Shown piece after piece: positions 1-5,912 of a stretch of 9,642 nt of DNA. The notes under the pieces are model-generated. The model was not told the origin of the DNA, did not search any database, and saw nothing but the letters and a program-made list of their open reading frames with translations. Source of the DNA: an uncultured Clostridium sp. (GTDB lineage: Bacteria; Bacillota; Clostridia; Clostridiales; Clostridiaceae); assembly GCF_937920395.1 (NCBI RefSeq), contig NZ_CALEVF010000026.1, positions 1 through 9,642 of the forward strand, given 5' to 3'. A program made the position numbers and the translations under genes. Every line of letters begins with the position of its first letter. Position 1 is the first letter of the stretch.

Positions 1-2
1 TA

Positions 3-536
3 GCACTAGCACAGTCAAAGAGACAGTTTGCAGGCGAAGCTGGTATAACTTATTATGGTAAGGTAATAGATATAAAAGTTGTTAAGAGAAATACTATAAA
101 GGATATACCTAGTGATTCTAAGGAAGATTACTATGTTTTTAAAATAGATAAATGGGACAAACTTTATAGAAAAGTTGAAGTAAAAGGCTATCAGGTAGTT
201 AGGATCATTTACACTACAGAGTATTTGCTACATAATGCGGTGATAGTAACGGAGCTTTGTTTAAAATCTAAGGAAGAGTATAGATTATGGCAGGAGCTTA
301 AGAGAGTAAGTTCACTTACTAAAACTGAAATTGGGGAAAAGATAGATAAGGATAGTAGAATTAAAGGATTTTCTATAGAAGGAATGAAGATATTTATTAA
401 GGATGAGGAAATCAGGGTTGAGTGTAATGGGAAAGTGTATGATTTTAGTAGGGGAGAGATTGAGAGGAGACCTAGGGATGTGGTGGGGAAGATAATTAAG
501 ATTGGGAGAGGATGTTCCAGATTAGGACAACCTTAA
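3..536 (+). CDS. 3' end of a probable McrC-like/DUF2357-type nuclease protein (5' end outside window)
   Basis: The frame is open from base 3 to the TAA at 534-536, giving 177 residues, so the gene starts upstream of the window. A TTG at 225 is only an internal leucine. The first ~105 residues contain ITYYGKVIDIKVVKR, YYVFKIDKWDKL and a segment TTEYLLHNA followed by ELCLKSKEEYRLWQELKR. From memory these resemble the C-terminal part of restriction-endonuclease-like proteins of the DUF2357/McrC-like group, which act beside a McrB-type AAA+ GTPase in modified-DNA restriction; this is not confirmed by a search. Residues ~120-177 are a lysine-rich tail with FIKDEEIRVECNGKVYDFSRGEI, which I do not recognise but which recurs in degenerate form at about 8690-8800. 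The catalytic residues would lie upstream, so activity cannot be judged. No terminator is visible after the stop. Confidence 0.55.
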   Translation, partial: ALAQSKRQFAGEAGITYYGKVIDIKVVKRNTIKDIPSDSKEDYYVFKIDKWDKLYRKVEVKGYQVVRIIYTTEYLLHNAVIVTELCLKSKEEYRLWQELKRVSSLTKTEIGEKIDKDSRIKGFSIEGMKIFIKDEEIRVECNGKVYDFSRGEIERRPRDVVGKIIKIGRGCSRLGQP

Positions 537-754
537 AAATGTATTAACAGCTTTAATAGTATATAAATAGATTATCTGAAGATATTAAAAAAGGTTCATG
601 TTTCACATCAAGCTAATGTTTGTTTAAGTATGGTGTCTTATGAGGTATAATAAATATATAGTTTAAATTTTCGTTTTAATAGTCTAATATTACATTTGAA
701 AATAATAATTTATATGTAATCTATTATTTTGTTAACAGTTAGGAGAGATAATGA
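537..754. other. AT-rich intergenic region with remnant-like homology
   Basis: No ORF of note is seen. The stretch contains AGTATATAAAT at 558-568 and ATCTGAAGATATT at 574-586. These match 8845-8855 and 9536-9548 near the right end, so the left part appears to belong to a sequence unit that was duplicated. The right half holds a TATAAT at 646-651 and the ribosome site of the next gene. Confidence 0.5.
623..651 (+). promoter_or_regulatory. possible promoter for the AlbA_2/ATPase gene
   Basis: A perfect -10 TATAAT lies at 646-651, about 100 bp before the GTG at 755. The best -35 at 17-bp spacing, TTTAAG (623-628), is poor. The context TGAGGTATAATA is shared exactly with 8827-8838, so the element may be a repeated promoter or part of the duplicated segment. 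Confidence 0.3.
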
Positions 755-2416
755 GTGAAAGATATAGAACTTTTCCAGTTAATAAAAGAATTTAAAGAGT
801 TGCCAGCTGAAACTGAATGGATTGAATTCAAGGAGGCAAAAAGCCAATATGATTTTAAAAAAATCGGTAAATATTTTTCAGCCCTGAGCAATGAGGCTAA
901 TTTAAAAGATAAAAGATATGCCTGGCTTATTTTTGGTATCAATGATAATCGAGAGATTGTAGGTACTAACTTTAGAATGAATAAAGCCGATTTAGATAAT
1001 TTGAAGTTTGAAATTTCTAAAAAAACTACGACCAGTTTAACATTTATTGAAATATATGAATTAAGTATAGAGGAAAATAGAGTTATTATGTTTCAAATCC
1101 CTGCGGCACCACAAGGAATTCCTATTGCATGGGAAGGGCATTATTATGGCAGAGATGCTAGTTCTATAGGTGCACTTAATATTCATGAGATTGAATTAAT
1201 AAGAAGTCAGTTAAAAATGGAAGATTGGTCTGCTCAAGTTTGTAATGATGCAACTTTATCAGATTTAGATGATCAGGCAATAATTAAGGCAAGAACTGAA
1301 TATAAGGTGAAAAATATAAAATTAGCAGATCAGGTTGATTTCTGGGATGATAAAACATTTCTAGATAAGGCTAAAATCACCATTGGTGGTAAAGTTACTA
1401 GGACTGCAATTATTTTACTGGGAAAAGATGAATCGGAACATTTTATAACTCCATCTGTAGTTAAAATTACTTGGATACTAAAAGATGAAAATAATATTGA
1501 AAAGGATTATGAGCATTTTGCACCACCATTATTATTAAATGTGGATGCAATCTATTCAAAAATCCGAAATCTTAAATATAGATATTTGACAGAAAACACA
1601 TTATTTCCTACTGAAATCACACAATATGAACCATATGTAATAAGAGAAGTTCTTCATAATTGCATTGCTCACCAAGACTATGCTTTAAACAGTAGGATTA
1701 ATGTAGTAGAAAAGCCTGAGGAATTGATTTTTACAAATGTAGGTAATTTTATACCTAAAACTATTGAAACGGTAATTGAACAGGATGCGCCACAAGAATA
1801 CTATAGGAACCAATTTTTAGCTAATGCAATGGTTAACTTAAATATGATTGATACCATTGGAAGTGGTATTAAAAAAATGTTTCTATTGCAAATGCAAAGG
1901 TATTTTCCTCTACCTGATTATGACTTAAGTCAACCCGATAAAGTAAAGGTGAAAATAACTGGTAAGATTATTGATGAAAATTATACTAAATTATTAATTA
2001 AAAATACTCAGCTAGATATGAAAACTGTCATGTACTTAGACAAAGTTCAAAAGAAGGAAAAATTAAGCGAGAATGAAAATAAGATACTAAAAAAACAAAA
2101 ACTTATTGAAGGAAGATATCCGAATGTTTTTGTATCTTCAAAGGTTGCATTGGCTACAGGCGAAAAGGCAACATACATAAAGAATAGGGCTTTTGATAAG
2201 AATTTTTATAAACAACTTATAATTGATTTTATAAAGCAATATAGCGCTGCTAGTAGAAAAGATATAGATGAGTTATTAATGGATAAACTTCCTAATATTT
2301 TAGATGAAAATCAGAAAAGAAAAAAGATTAGTAATTTACTAACTGAAATGTCTAAAAAAGATAAGTCTATAAAGAATGGTGGCTCAGATCATAAACCTGG
2401 TTGGACGTTAGATTAA
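755..2416 (+). CDS. AlbA_2 (Schlafen-type) domain and GHKL-ATPase protein, COG2865-like
   Basis: The protein has 553 residues. The GTG start is preceded by AGGAGA at 741-746 with 8-nt spacing; the ATG at 751 opens a frame that stops almost at once. Residues ~15-140 fit the AlbA_2 (Schlafen AAA_4, putative DNA/RNA-binding) domain: TEWIEFKEA, then AWLIFGINDNREIVGTNF, an FQIPAAPQGIPI strand and the YYGRDASS turn. Residues ~290-375 fit a GHKL/HATPase_c_4 fold: RE(V)LHNCIAHQDY with E298, N302 and H306 as the N-box, FTNVGNF near 326-332 and GSGI at 369-372. The C-terminus (~485-553), with SRKDIDELLMDKLP, looks like a winged helix. Family members are annotated as RecG-like or transcriptional regulators and often sit in defence islands. 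The gene appears intact and is the only complete defence-type gene here. Its substrate is unknown; a role in defence or regulation is inferred from family and neighbours. Confidence 0.85.
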   Translation: MKDIELFQLIKEFKELPAETEWIEFKEAKSQYDFKKIGKYFSALSNEANLKDKRYAWLIFGINDNREIVGTNFRMNKADLDNLKFEISKKTTTSLTFIEIYELSIEENRVIMFQIPAAPQGIPIAWEGHYYGRDASSIGALNIHEIELIRSQLKMEDWSAQVCNDATLSDLDDQAIIKARTEYKVKNIKLADQVDFWDDKTFLDKAKITIGGKVTRTAIILLGKDESEHFITPSVVKITWILKDENNIEKDYEHFAPPLLLNVDAIYSKIRNLKYRYLTENTLFPTEITQYEPYVIREVLHNCIAHQDYALNSRINVVEKPEELIFTNVGNFIPKTIETVIEQDAPQEYYRNQFLANAMVNLNMIDTIGSGIKKMFLLQMQRYFPLPDYDLSQPDKVKVKITGKIIDENYTKLLIKNTQLDMKTVMYLDKVQKKEKLSENENKILKKQKLIEGRYPNVFVSSKVALATGEKATYIKNRAFDKNFYKQLIIDFIKQYSAASRKDIDELLMDKLPNILDENQKRKKISNLLTEMSKKDKSIKNGGSDHKPGWTLD

Positions 2417-2419
2417 AAA

Positions 2420-2583
2420 TTAAGAAGAACTTTAGTAGTATTTAAGAAGAACTTGAGAAGTGTTTTAAGAAAAAACAGTTTATATAAACACTGTAAATGG
2501 CTCTAATTAAGGTTTGTATGACTTTAGAAGTTCTTCTTAAACCAGTGTAATAAAAAATATTAAGAAAAACTTAAGAAGAACTA
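2420..2583. repeat. cluster of TTAAGAAGAACTT repeats
   Basis: The 13-bp motif TTAAGAAGAACTT occurs perfectly at 2420-2432 and 2442-2454, and in inverted form at 2528-2540. It occurs with one mismatch at 2560-2572 and 2571-2583, and more loosely from 2465. The set begins 4 bp after the stop of the preceding gene and does not extend it in frame. Spacing is irregular and the unit is too short for CRISPR. It could be a multi-site operator, an iteron-like array or a regulatory RNA region; nothing in the sequence decides among these. Confidence 0.6.
2475..2494. promoter_or_regulatory. palindrome inside the repeat cluster
   Basis: GTTTATATAAAC (2478-2489) is a perfect 12-bp palindrome. It is flanked by ACA on the left and ACTGT on the right, so the symmetry extends with a small bulge. 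ACACTG at 2488-2493 also pairs with CAGTGT at 2543-2548, enclosing an inverted TTAAGAAGAACTT copy. It may be a protein-binding site or an RNA structure. Confidence 0.4.
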
Positions 2584-2707
2584 TGTGTGGATTTAGTAAT
2601 TTTTTTTACTAAAAATTCAAAATAAATTATTAACAAAACTTGTTCATTTCACCCTCAAATATTGTAATGAATAAGGCTTTTGAGCATAATGAGAAATATA
2701 TAGTAAG

Positions 2708-2746
2708 CGGCAATGGTAAATGTAATTTATACCATTGCTGTTTTTA
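2708..2746 (+). terminator. rho-independent terminator
   Basis: The stem GCAATGGTA (2710-2718) pairs perfectly with TACCATTGC (2730-2738). It is extended outward by a G-U and a C-G pair (2708-2740), encloses an 11-nt loop and is followed by TGTTTTTATT. It lies 290 bp after the nearest upstream stop codon, so it may end a long 3' untranslated region carrying the repeat cluster, or belong to a lost gene. Confidence 0.75.
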
Positions 2747-2770
2747 TTGAAATGTATTATTTTCATATAA

Positions 2771-2797
2771 TGATCAAATTTACGATTGTGTTATAAT
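2771..2797 (+). promoter_or_regulatory. possible promoter before the small ORF at 2828
   Basis: TATAAT at 2792-2797 is a perfect -10. The only nearby -35 candidate, TGATCA (2771-2776), is weak and spaced 15 bp. AAGGTGG at 2808-2814 could be a ribosome site for the following ORF. Confidence 0.3.
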
Positions 2798-2827
2798 AAG
2801 TTTACCTAAGGTGGATGTATTTAACAA

Positions 2828-3043
2828 GTGTTAAAAATAATGGGACTATTTAAATCGTATACTGTGTGTAAAATAGGAAAACAGAGAAAGAGTAGAACAA
2901 TAATATTGAATATTGAAGAAAATCTCATTCTTATAAAAGGTGAGGATAAGACAGAAAAGATTATTAATTGTGTAAACAGTGAGCAAGGCAGTAACTTTAA
3001 GTTGCCGCCTATGGGGCTCACTAGCCATAATTTCTTCAATTAA
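2828..3043 (+). CDS. small hypothetical ORF, possibly the 5' stub of a gene cut by the rhuM rearrangement
   Basis: The ORF gives 71 residues from GTG 2828, or 67 from ATG 2840. Upstream are a TATAAT (2792-2797) and an AAGGTGG (2808-2814), but the distance to either start is longer than usual. The sequence (IGKQRKSRTIILNIEENLILIKGE) looks like alternating beta strands and matches nothing I know. The last ~10 codons run antisense into the rhuM 5' fragment, so the natural C-terminus appears to have been replaced at about 3010-3030. One reading is that this is the N-terminus of the protein whose C-terminal body resumes at about 3680; the frames differ, as expected if an insertion separates them. 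It may also be non-coding. Confidence 0.35.
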   Translation: MLKIMGLFKSYTVCKIGKQRKSRTIILNIEENLILIKGEDKTEKIINCVNSEQGSNFKLPPMGLTSHNFFN

Positions 3044-3501
3044 GTGATCAAAATATTCTTCATTTAAAAATGTTCCATTCTTAAGTCTTTCTTTGTCAAT
3101 TACATATCCTCTAATAGAAAATCCCTTAAAATAGTAATTGCCCATTTGCGAAACTGAATTGCTTTATCAGAATTAGTTCTAAATCCAACAGCAATAACAG
3201 CTTCTAAATTATAAAACTTAGTATTATATTCCTTCCCATCAGATCCAGTTCGTCGGAATTTCCGACATACTGAATTTTCATTTAATTCACTATCAGCAAA
3301 TATTTTTTTTAAATGTTCAGGAATAGTAGAACGACCTTTTTCATAAAGTGTTGCAATCATCTCTTGTGTCAACCATACATTTCCATCAACAACCATAACA
3401 TCAATAGAATCTTCACCTACTTGTGAAGTGAAAATTAAAAACTCTGCTGTACTATTACGAATTTGTAACTTATTATTTTTTTCATCCAGTCTATTAGTCA
3501 T
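3030..3501 (-). pseudogene. rhuM: rhuM-like gene, inverted 5' fragment with frameshift
   Basis: Reading leftward from ATG 3499-3501, with GGAGGAG as ribosome site, the protein carries the N-terminal hallmarks of the RhuM (virulence RhuM) family: IRNSTAEFLIFTSQVGEDSI, VWLTQEMIATLYEKGRSTI, a hallmark FADSELNENSVCRKFR, SDGKEYNTKFYNLEAVIAVGFR and QFRKWA. The reading frame then breaks at the A run 3118-3121 (plus strand). One missing T on the coding strand would restore DF-SIRGYVIDKERLKNG, followed by EEYFDHLIEEI. Similarity stops near 3030, where a complete family member would continue for more than 150 further residues. A GTG at 3513 is in frame, but the ATG at 3501 has the better ribosome site. 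RhuM proteins often lie in or beside type I restriction operons and their biochemical role is not settled. This copy cannot make a full product. Confidence 0.85.
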
Positions 3502-3527
3502 TTTCTCCTCCACATCTGTTAGTCCTT
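3502..3527 (-). repeat. 26-bp inverted repeat, left copy (rhuM leader)
   Basis: The minus strand of this segment is identical over 26 bp to the plus strand at 8895-8920. It begins AAGGACTAACAGATG and ends GGAGGAGAAA. It lies directly upstream of the rhuM ATG and contains its ribosome site. The match ends at the edge of the rhuM coding region on one side and at the junction with the rhuM 3' fragment on the other. Confidence 0.9.
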
Positions 3528-3530
3528 AAT

Positions 3531-3677
3531 TCCATACCTATGACAATGGAAGAGTGGGCGCTGAGGCTTAATGTTTTTTTACAATTTAATGAATATGATT
3601 TACTAAATAATTTGGGAAATGTTTCTGCAAAGGTGGCAAAAACTTTTGCTGAGAGTGAATTTGAAAAATATAGAATA
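3531..3677 (+). pseudogene. rhuM: rhuM-like gene, 3' fragment
   Basis: The translation IPMTMEEWALRL, VFLQFNEYDLLN, NVSAKVAKTFAESEFEKYR matches the C-terminal region of RhuM proteins, where (K/R)IPMTMEDWAKRL and AESEFEKYR are typical. It is on the opposite strand to the 5' fragment and begins 3 bp after the inverted leader, so the two halves are head to head. About 100 residues of the family's middle, between EYFDHLIEEI and IPMTMEEW, are absent from the window. The fragment is in frame with the longer ORF that follows. Confidence 0.8.
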
Positions 3678-4664
3678 AATATTTCAGTAGCTCCTTTGTC
3701 GTTAAGGCTAAGTTTATTAAAAGCTGTGTATAATCTATTTAGAACAAATAAGTTACTTGGAAAATTTCAGAAAATAGCCAAAGATTTGCAGCTGAATTAT
3801 AAAGATAATAATAATGTTGATGAATATGTAAACGATAATATCATTAGTAAAAAGCTTACTCTACTTCTTGAGGATATAATATATTCAGAATTAAAGATAG
3901 ATGATTTTTATGGAGCACGTCATGAAATTTCTATGGAGCATAAGAATATTTTAGAGAAAACGATAATTCCTACCAAGATATTTGATAAATATAAAAAAAG
4001 TCTAGAAGAGTTTGATGAAATAGTATCCTTTAGATTACTTTTTGAGCAGGCAATATTGGTACTTAGATGTAATGAAAATGTTAAAAAAAGTTTACCTGAG
4101 AAGTTTAAAAAAGGTGTTGTGATTCGCGAACTACAAAGCCATAAACCAATAGAAGGAAAAGGGATACCAACTTATTTTGAGGGGTATTGCAAGGTATTAC
4201 TTATTCCAGTAGCTACAGGTGGTGGAATTGTTGATGATAGACGAGTAGAAGAACTAAAAAATATTATTAAATCAGAGCCAAAAGAAAGTATAGTAGTAAT
4301 AACAAAGATTGATAAGGCGAGCTCTTACGTGGAATATACTCAAAACAATTATGAGGGGTTCATTGATGGTTTAAAGGAGCAAATTGTAACATCACATAAT
4401 AACTTAATTGTCAAAATAAAAGAGTCTCAAATGAACGATGCAAGGCATTTATGCGAATTTGATGAAAACACAATGGCAAAAGGGCTAGTTGTGTCTTTTG
4501 ATAATGTGTATTTATCTAAAATAACTAAAGATAGACAAGGAAATTATGATGCTGAACTCCATAAGATAATATGTAGAAACAAAACTAACAGGGAGATCTC
4601 GGTAAATGATATAGAGGATATAGTCATTATGGATGAGTGGCATAGTTTAGTTTCAGGGTTTTAA
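3540..4664 (+). CDS. chimeric ORF: RhuM C-terminal scrap fused to an unrecognised protein
   Basis: The ORF has 374 residues. Residues 1-46 are the RhuM C-terminal scrap. From about residue 47 (ISVAPLSLRLSLLKAVYNLF) the sequence is no longer RhuM-like and I do not recognise it. Features seen in this body are a charged helical stretch (~60-200), a hydrophobic strand CKVLLIPVATGGGIVDDRR (~220-238), another strand ESIVVITKID and a C-terminal VVSFDNVYLSKITKDRQG. No ribosome site precedes ATG 3540, so translation from there is doubtful; the body may be a 5'-truncated gene. A strong terminator follows 36 bp after the stop. If the 2828 ORF is its lost N-terminus, the original protein had about 390 residues. 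Probably a decayed gene; some expression from an internal start cannot be excluded. Confidence 0.5.
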   Translation: MTMEEWALRLNVFLQFNEYDLLNNLGNVSAKVAKTFAESEFEKYRINISVAPLSLRLSLLKAVYNLFRTNKLLGKFQKIAKDLQLNYKDNNNVDEYVNDNIISKKLTLLLEDIIYSELKIDDFYGARHEISMEHKNILEKTIIPTKIFDKYKKSLEEFDEIVSFRLLFEQAILVLRCNENVKKSLPEKFKKGVVIRELQSHKPIEGKGIPTYFEGYCKVLLIPVATGGGIVDDRRVEELKNIIKSEPKESIVVITKIDKASSYVEYTQNNYEGFIDGLKEQIVTSHNNLIVKIKESQMNDARHLCEFDENTMAKGLVVSFDNVYLSKITKDRQGNYDAELHKIICRNKTNREISVNDIEDIVIMDEWHSLVSGF

Positions 4665-4700
4665 GAGGATAAAATAGAGGCTTGCGTGATGTGGATAAAT

Positions 4701-4745
4701 GAAAAGCTATGAACAGTTAATACTGGCATAGCTTTTCTTCTTTTG
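4701..4745 (+). terminator. rho-independent terminator between convergent genes
   Basis: GAAAAGCTATG (4701-4711) pairs perfectly with CATAGCTTTTC (4727-4737), with an inner CAGT/ACTG pairing in the loop, followed on the plus strand by TTCTTTTGTT. It ends the plus-strand gene at 4664. The stop codon of the minus-strand regulator (4717-4719) lies in the loop, so the hairpin could also serve that gene, although the tract on that side is less T-rich. Confidence 0.75.
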
Positions 4746-5373
4746 TTACTTTTCCACTTAATAAATCTATTAGCATTACATAAAGATTTGCTCTTAAAGA
4801 TTTAGGTGGATTACTAAAGAAAAGGTCAAATTCATTTTTACTTCCAACTGCTACAGATATTTTAGTAACTGATGTAAGATCAATACAAGCTATTTGGCCA
4901 TATATATTATAAATCGTTTGAGAAGTAACGTAAGGTTTAATTTGAATATACCATTTAGAATACTCCCAGTTAGTAATTTCAAGCATTATATTAGCAGGTC
5001 CATTAATGGTTTTATTTAAACTCCATTCAAAATCACGAGTGTATAAATCAGATAGAATAACTTTAAAAAAATTCTTTTCTTTCTCTACACTTTGGGTCTG
5101 CTTTTTTTCTGTAGAGATCTCTTGTGTTTTATTATCTATATGTCCAGCAGCGAGCATTAAGTCATTATATGTAACTCCGTTGCACGCACCCGTAGCAAAT
5201 TTACTAATTGTATCCGGAGACGGAGGTGATTTTACTAACCTTCGAAGTAATCTTGAGATATGAGCTGCACTTATATTTATTGTATTTGCATATTGATTAA
5301 TTGAACGATCTCCTTTAGCTTTTTCTAATAATATAGAGAATGTAACTAGATCAAAATTGCTGTAGTCAGTCAT
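4717..5373 (-). CDS. XRE-family phage-type repressor
   Basis: The protein has 218 residues, starting at ATG 5371-5373 with AGAGGTGAT as ribosome site; an in-frame start 39 bp further upstream would overlap the promoter. Residues ~9-75 form a helix-turn-helix: ILLEKAKGDRSINQYANTI, then NISAAHISRLLRR as the turn and recognition helix, followed by PSPDTISKFATGACNGVTYNDLMLAAGHI. That ending is typical of Clostridium XRE regulators whose HTH is followed by Y..LM.AAG. Residues ~95-218 are an unrecognised domain with several beta strands, perhaps sensing or oligomerisation. It is divergent from the small Cro-like gene at 5573, and the shared region carries palindromes over its promoter, so autorepression and control of the rightward cassette are the likely roles (inference). 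No CI-type peptidase residues are evident. Confidence 0.8.
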   Translation of the reverse strand: MTDYSNFDLVTFSILLEKAKGDRSINQYANTINISAAHISRLLRRLVKSPPSPDTISKFATGACNGVTYNDLMLAAGHIDNKTQEISTEKKQTQSVEKEKNFFKVILSDLYTRDFEWSLNKTINGPANIMLEITNWEYSKWYIQIKPYVTSQTIYNIYGQIACIDLTSVTKISVAVGSKNEFDLFFSNPPKSLRANLYVMLIDLLSGKVTKEEKLCQY

Positions 5374-5395
5374 ATAATCACCTCTTTTGTTAAAT

Positions 5396-5425
5396 ATTAT
5401 ATCATTTTTCATTGTTTATAGTCAA
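5396..5425 (-). promoter_or_regulatory. leftward promoter of the repressor gene with overlapping operator
   Basis: On the minus strand, TTGACT (5420-5425) and TATAAT (5396-5401) are separated by 18 bp, a near-consensus sigma-A promoter 22 bp before the repressor ATG. The inverted repeat CATTG (5410-5414) / CAATG (5423-5427) overlaps the -35 and spacer, as expected for an autorepression site. Confidence 0.75.
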
Positions 5426-5437
5426 TGTAATATGGGA

Positions 5438-5453
5438 AATAAATATATTTATT
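5438..5453. promoter_or_regulatory. 16-bp palindrome between divergent promoters
   Basis: AATAAATATATTTATT is a perfect palindrome lying between the -35 of the repressor promoter (5420-5425) and the -35 of the rightward promoter (5466-5471). It is pure A/T, so chance is possible. The octamer TAAACAAT also occurs in this control region: inverted at 5411-5418, direct at 5519-5526, and as CAAACAAT at 5542-5549. Either could be the operator. Confidence 0.45.
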
Positions 5454-5465
5454 CTAAAAATAGTA

Positions 5466-5494
5466 TTGTAAATATATGCTAGACATGATATATT
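5466..5494 (+). promoter_or_regulatory. rightward promoter of the cassette
   Basis: TTGTAA (5466-5471) and TATATT (5489-5494) are 17 bp apart, about 80 bp before the ATG of the Cro-like gene. The leader between them and the ATG carries two of the AAACAAT motifs. This is the natural start of the operon that runs to the terminator at 8242-8285. Confidence 0.6.
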
Positions 5495-5572
5495 AAGTGC
5501 AGTTAATGAAATTAAATGTAAACAATAGAATAAATTACAATCAAACAATTAAATTAGGAGGGGAAAGTTTAT

Positions 5573-5821
5573 ATGGGGTTAAATATATTTGCATTAAAAA
5601 ATTTAATGGATGAACGATTTAATGGCAGTTATACTAAACTATCTAAGGCTATAGGAGTAGATGCAGCACATGTGTATAGAGTTATTGCTAAGAATAATAC
5701 TCCAGGGATAAAATTTTTTAATGGGATAATTAAGTGGTGTACAGATAATCAGTTAGATTATAGAAAGTATATTTTTTTACCTAAACCGTTAACTACAGTT
5801 AATGAAATGGCAAAGGTATAG
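5573..5821 (+). CDS. small Cro-like DNA-binding protein
   Basis: The protein has 82 residues. ATG is preceded by AGGAGGGG (5557-5564) at about 8 nt. Residues ~8-55 look like a compact helix-turn-helix: LKNLMDERFNGSYTKLSKAI, GVDAAHVYRVIAKNN, then KFFNGIIKWC. It is the first gene rightward of the repressor, the position of Cro or an excision/antirepressor gene in temperate phages. It ends 91 bp before the replication initiator gene, with a weak hairpin between them. The Cro-like role is inferred from size, fold and place. Confidence 0.7.
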   Translation: MGLNIFALKNLMDERFNGSYTKLSKAIGVDAAHVYRVIAKNNTPGIKFFNGIIKWCTDNQLDYRKYIFLPKPLTTVNEMAKV

Positions 5822-5840
5822 TAAACGAAAACAGATAGAT

Positions 5841-5870
5841 TCAATTCTTAGATTAGAAAATTGAGTTTTT
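5841..5870 (+). terminator. weak hairpin with T tract, possible attenuator
   Basis: TCAATTCT (5841-5848) can pair with AGAA-AA-TTGA (5855-5864, with a two-base bulge), followed by GTTTTT. The stem is A/T-rich and short. It lies between the Cro-like gene and the initiator gene, so partial termination could lower initiator expression. Confidence 0.35.
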
Positions 5871-5912
5871 AGTACTGTAAAAATTAAAATATGAATCATA
5901 GGGGGAGTTATA

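Larger units (their letters stand above)
2584..2820. other. non-coding stretch upstream of the broken rhuM region
   Basis: I see no coding frame with a ribosome site in this stretch. It holds an oligo-T patch (2601-2608), a strong hairpin terminator (2708-2746) and, near its end, a TATAAT. The sequence between 2609 and 2707 shows nothing I can name. Together with the repeat cluster, the gap between genes is about 400 bp, large for this gene-dense type of genome. Confidence 0.5.

Noticed and set aside
225..536. Separate 103-residue gene starting at TTG 225
   Set aside because: The frame is open upstream to base 3 with coherent coding sequence, and no ribosome site precedes the TTG.
751..792. 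ATG 751 as the start of the AlbA_2 gene
   Set aside because: It is in another frame that ends after 13 codons; GTG 755 opens the 553-residue frame and has proper ribosome-site spacing.
2420..2583. Repeat cluster as a CRISPR array
   Set aside because: Units are only 13 bp, spacing is irregular, one copy is inverted, two overlap, and there are no cas genes.
3006..3024. MGLTS on the plus strand as a leftover of the RhuM middle region (which has MGLT)
   Set aside because: Only four or five residues match and the neighbours do not fit RhuM; chance is likely.
5006..5263. Plus-strand 85-residue ORF inside the repressor gene
   Set aside because: It is antisense to a recognisable helix-turn-helix regulator and has no ribosome site.
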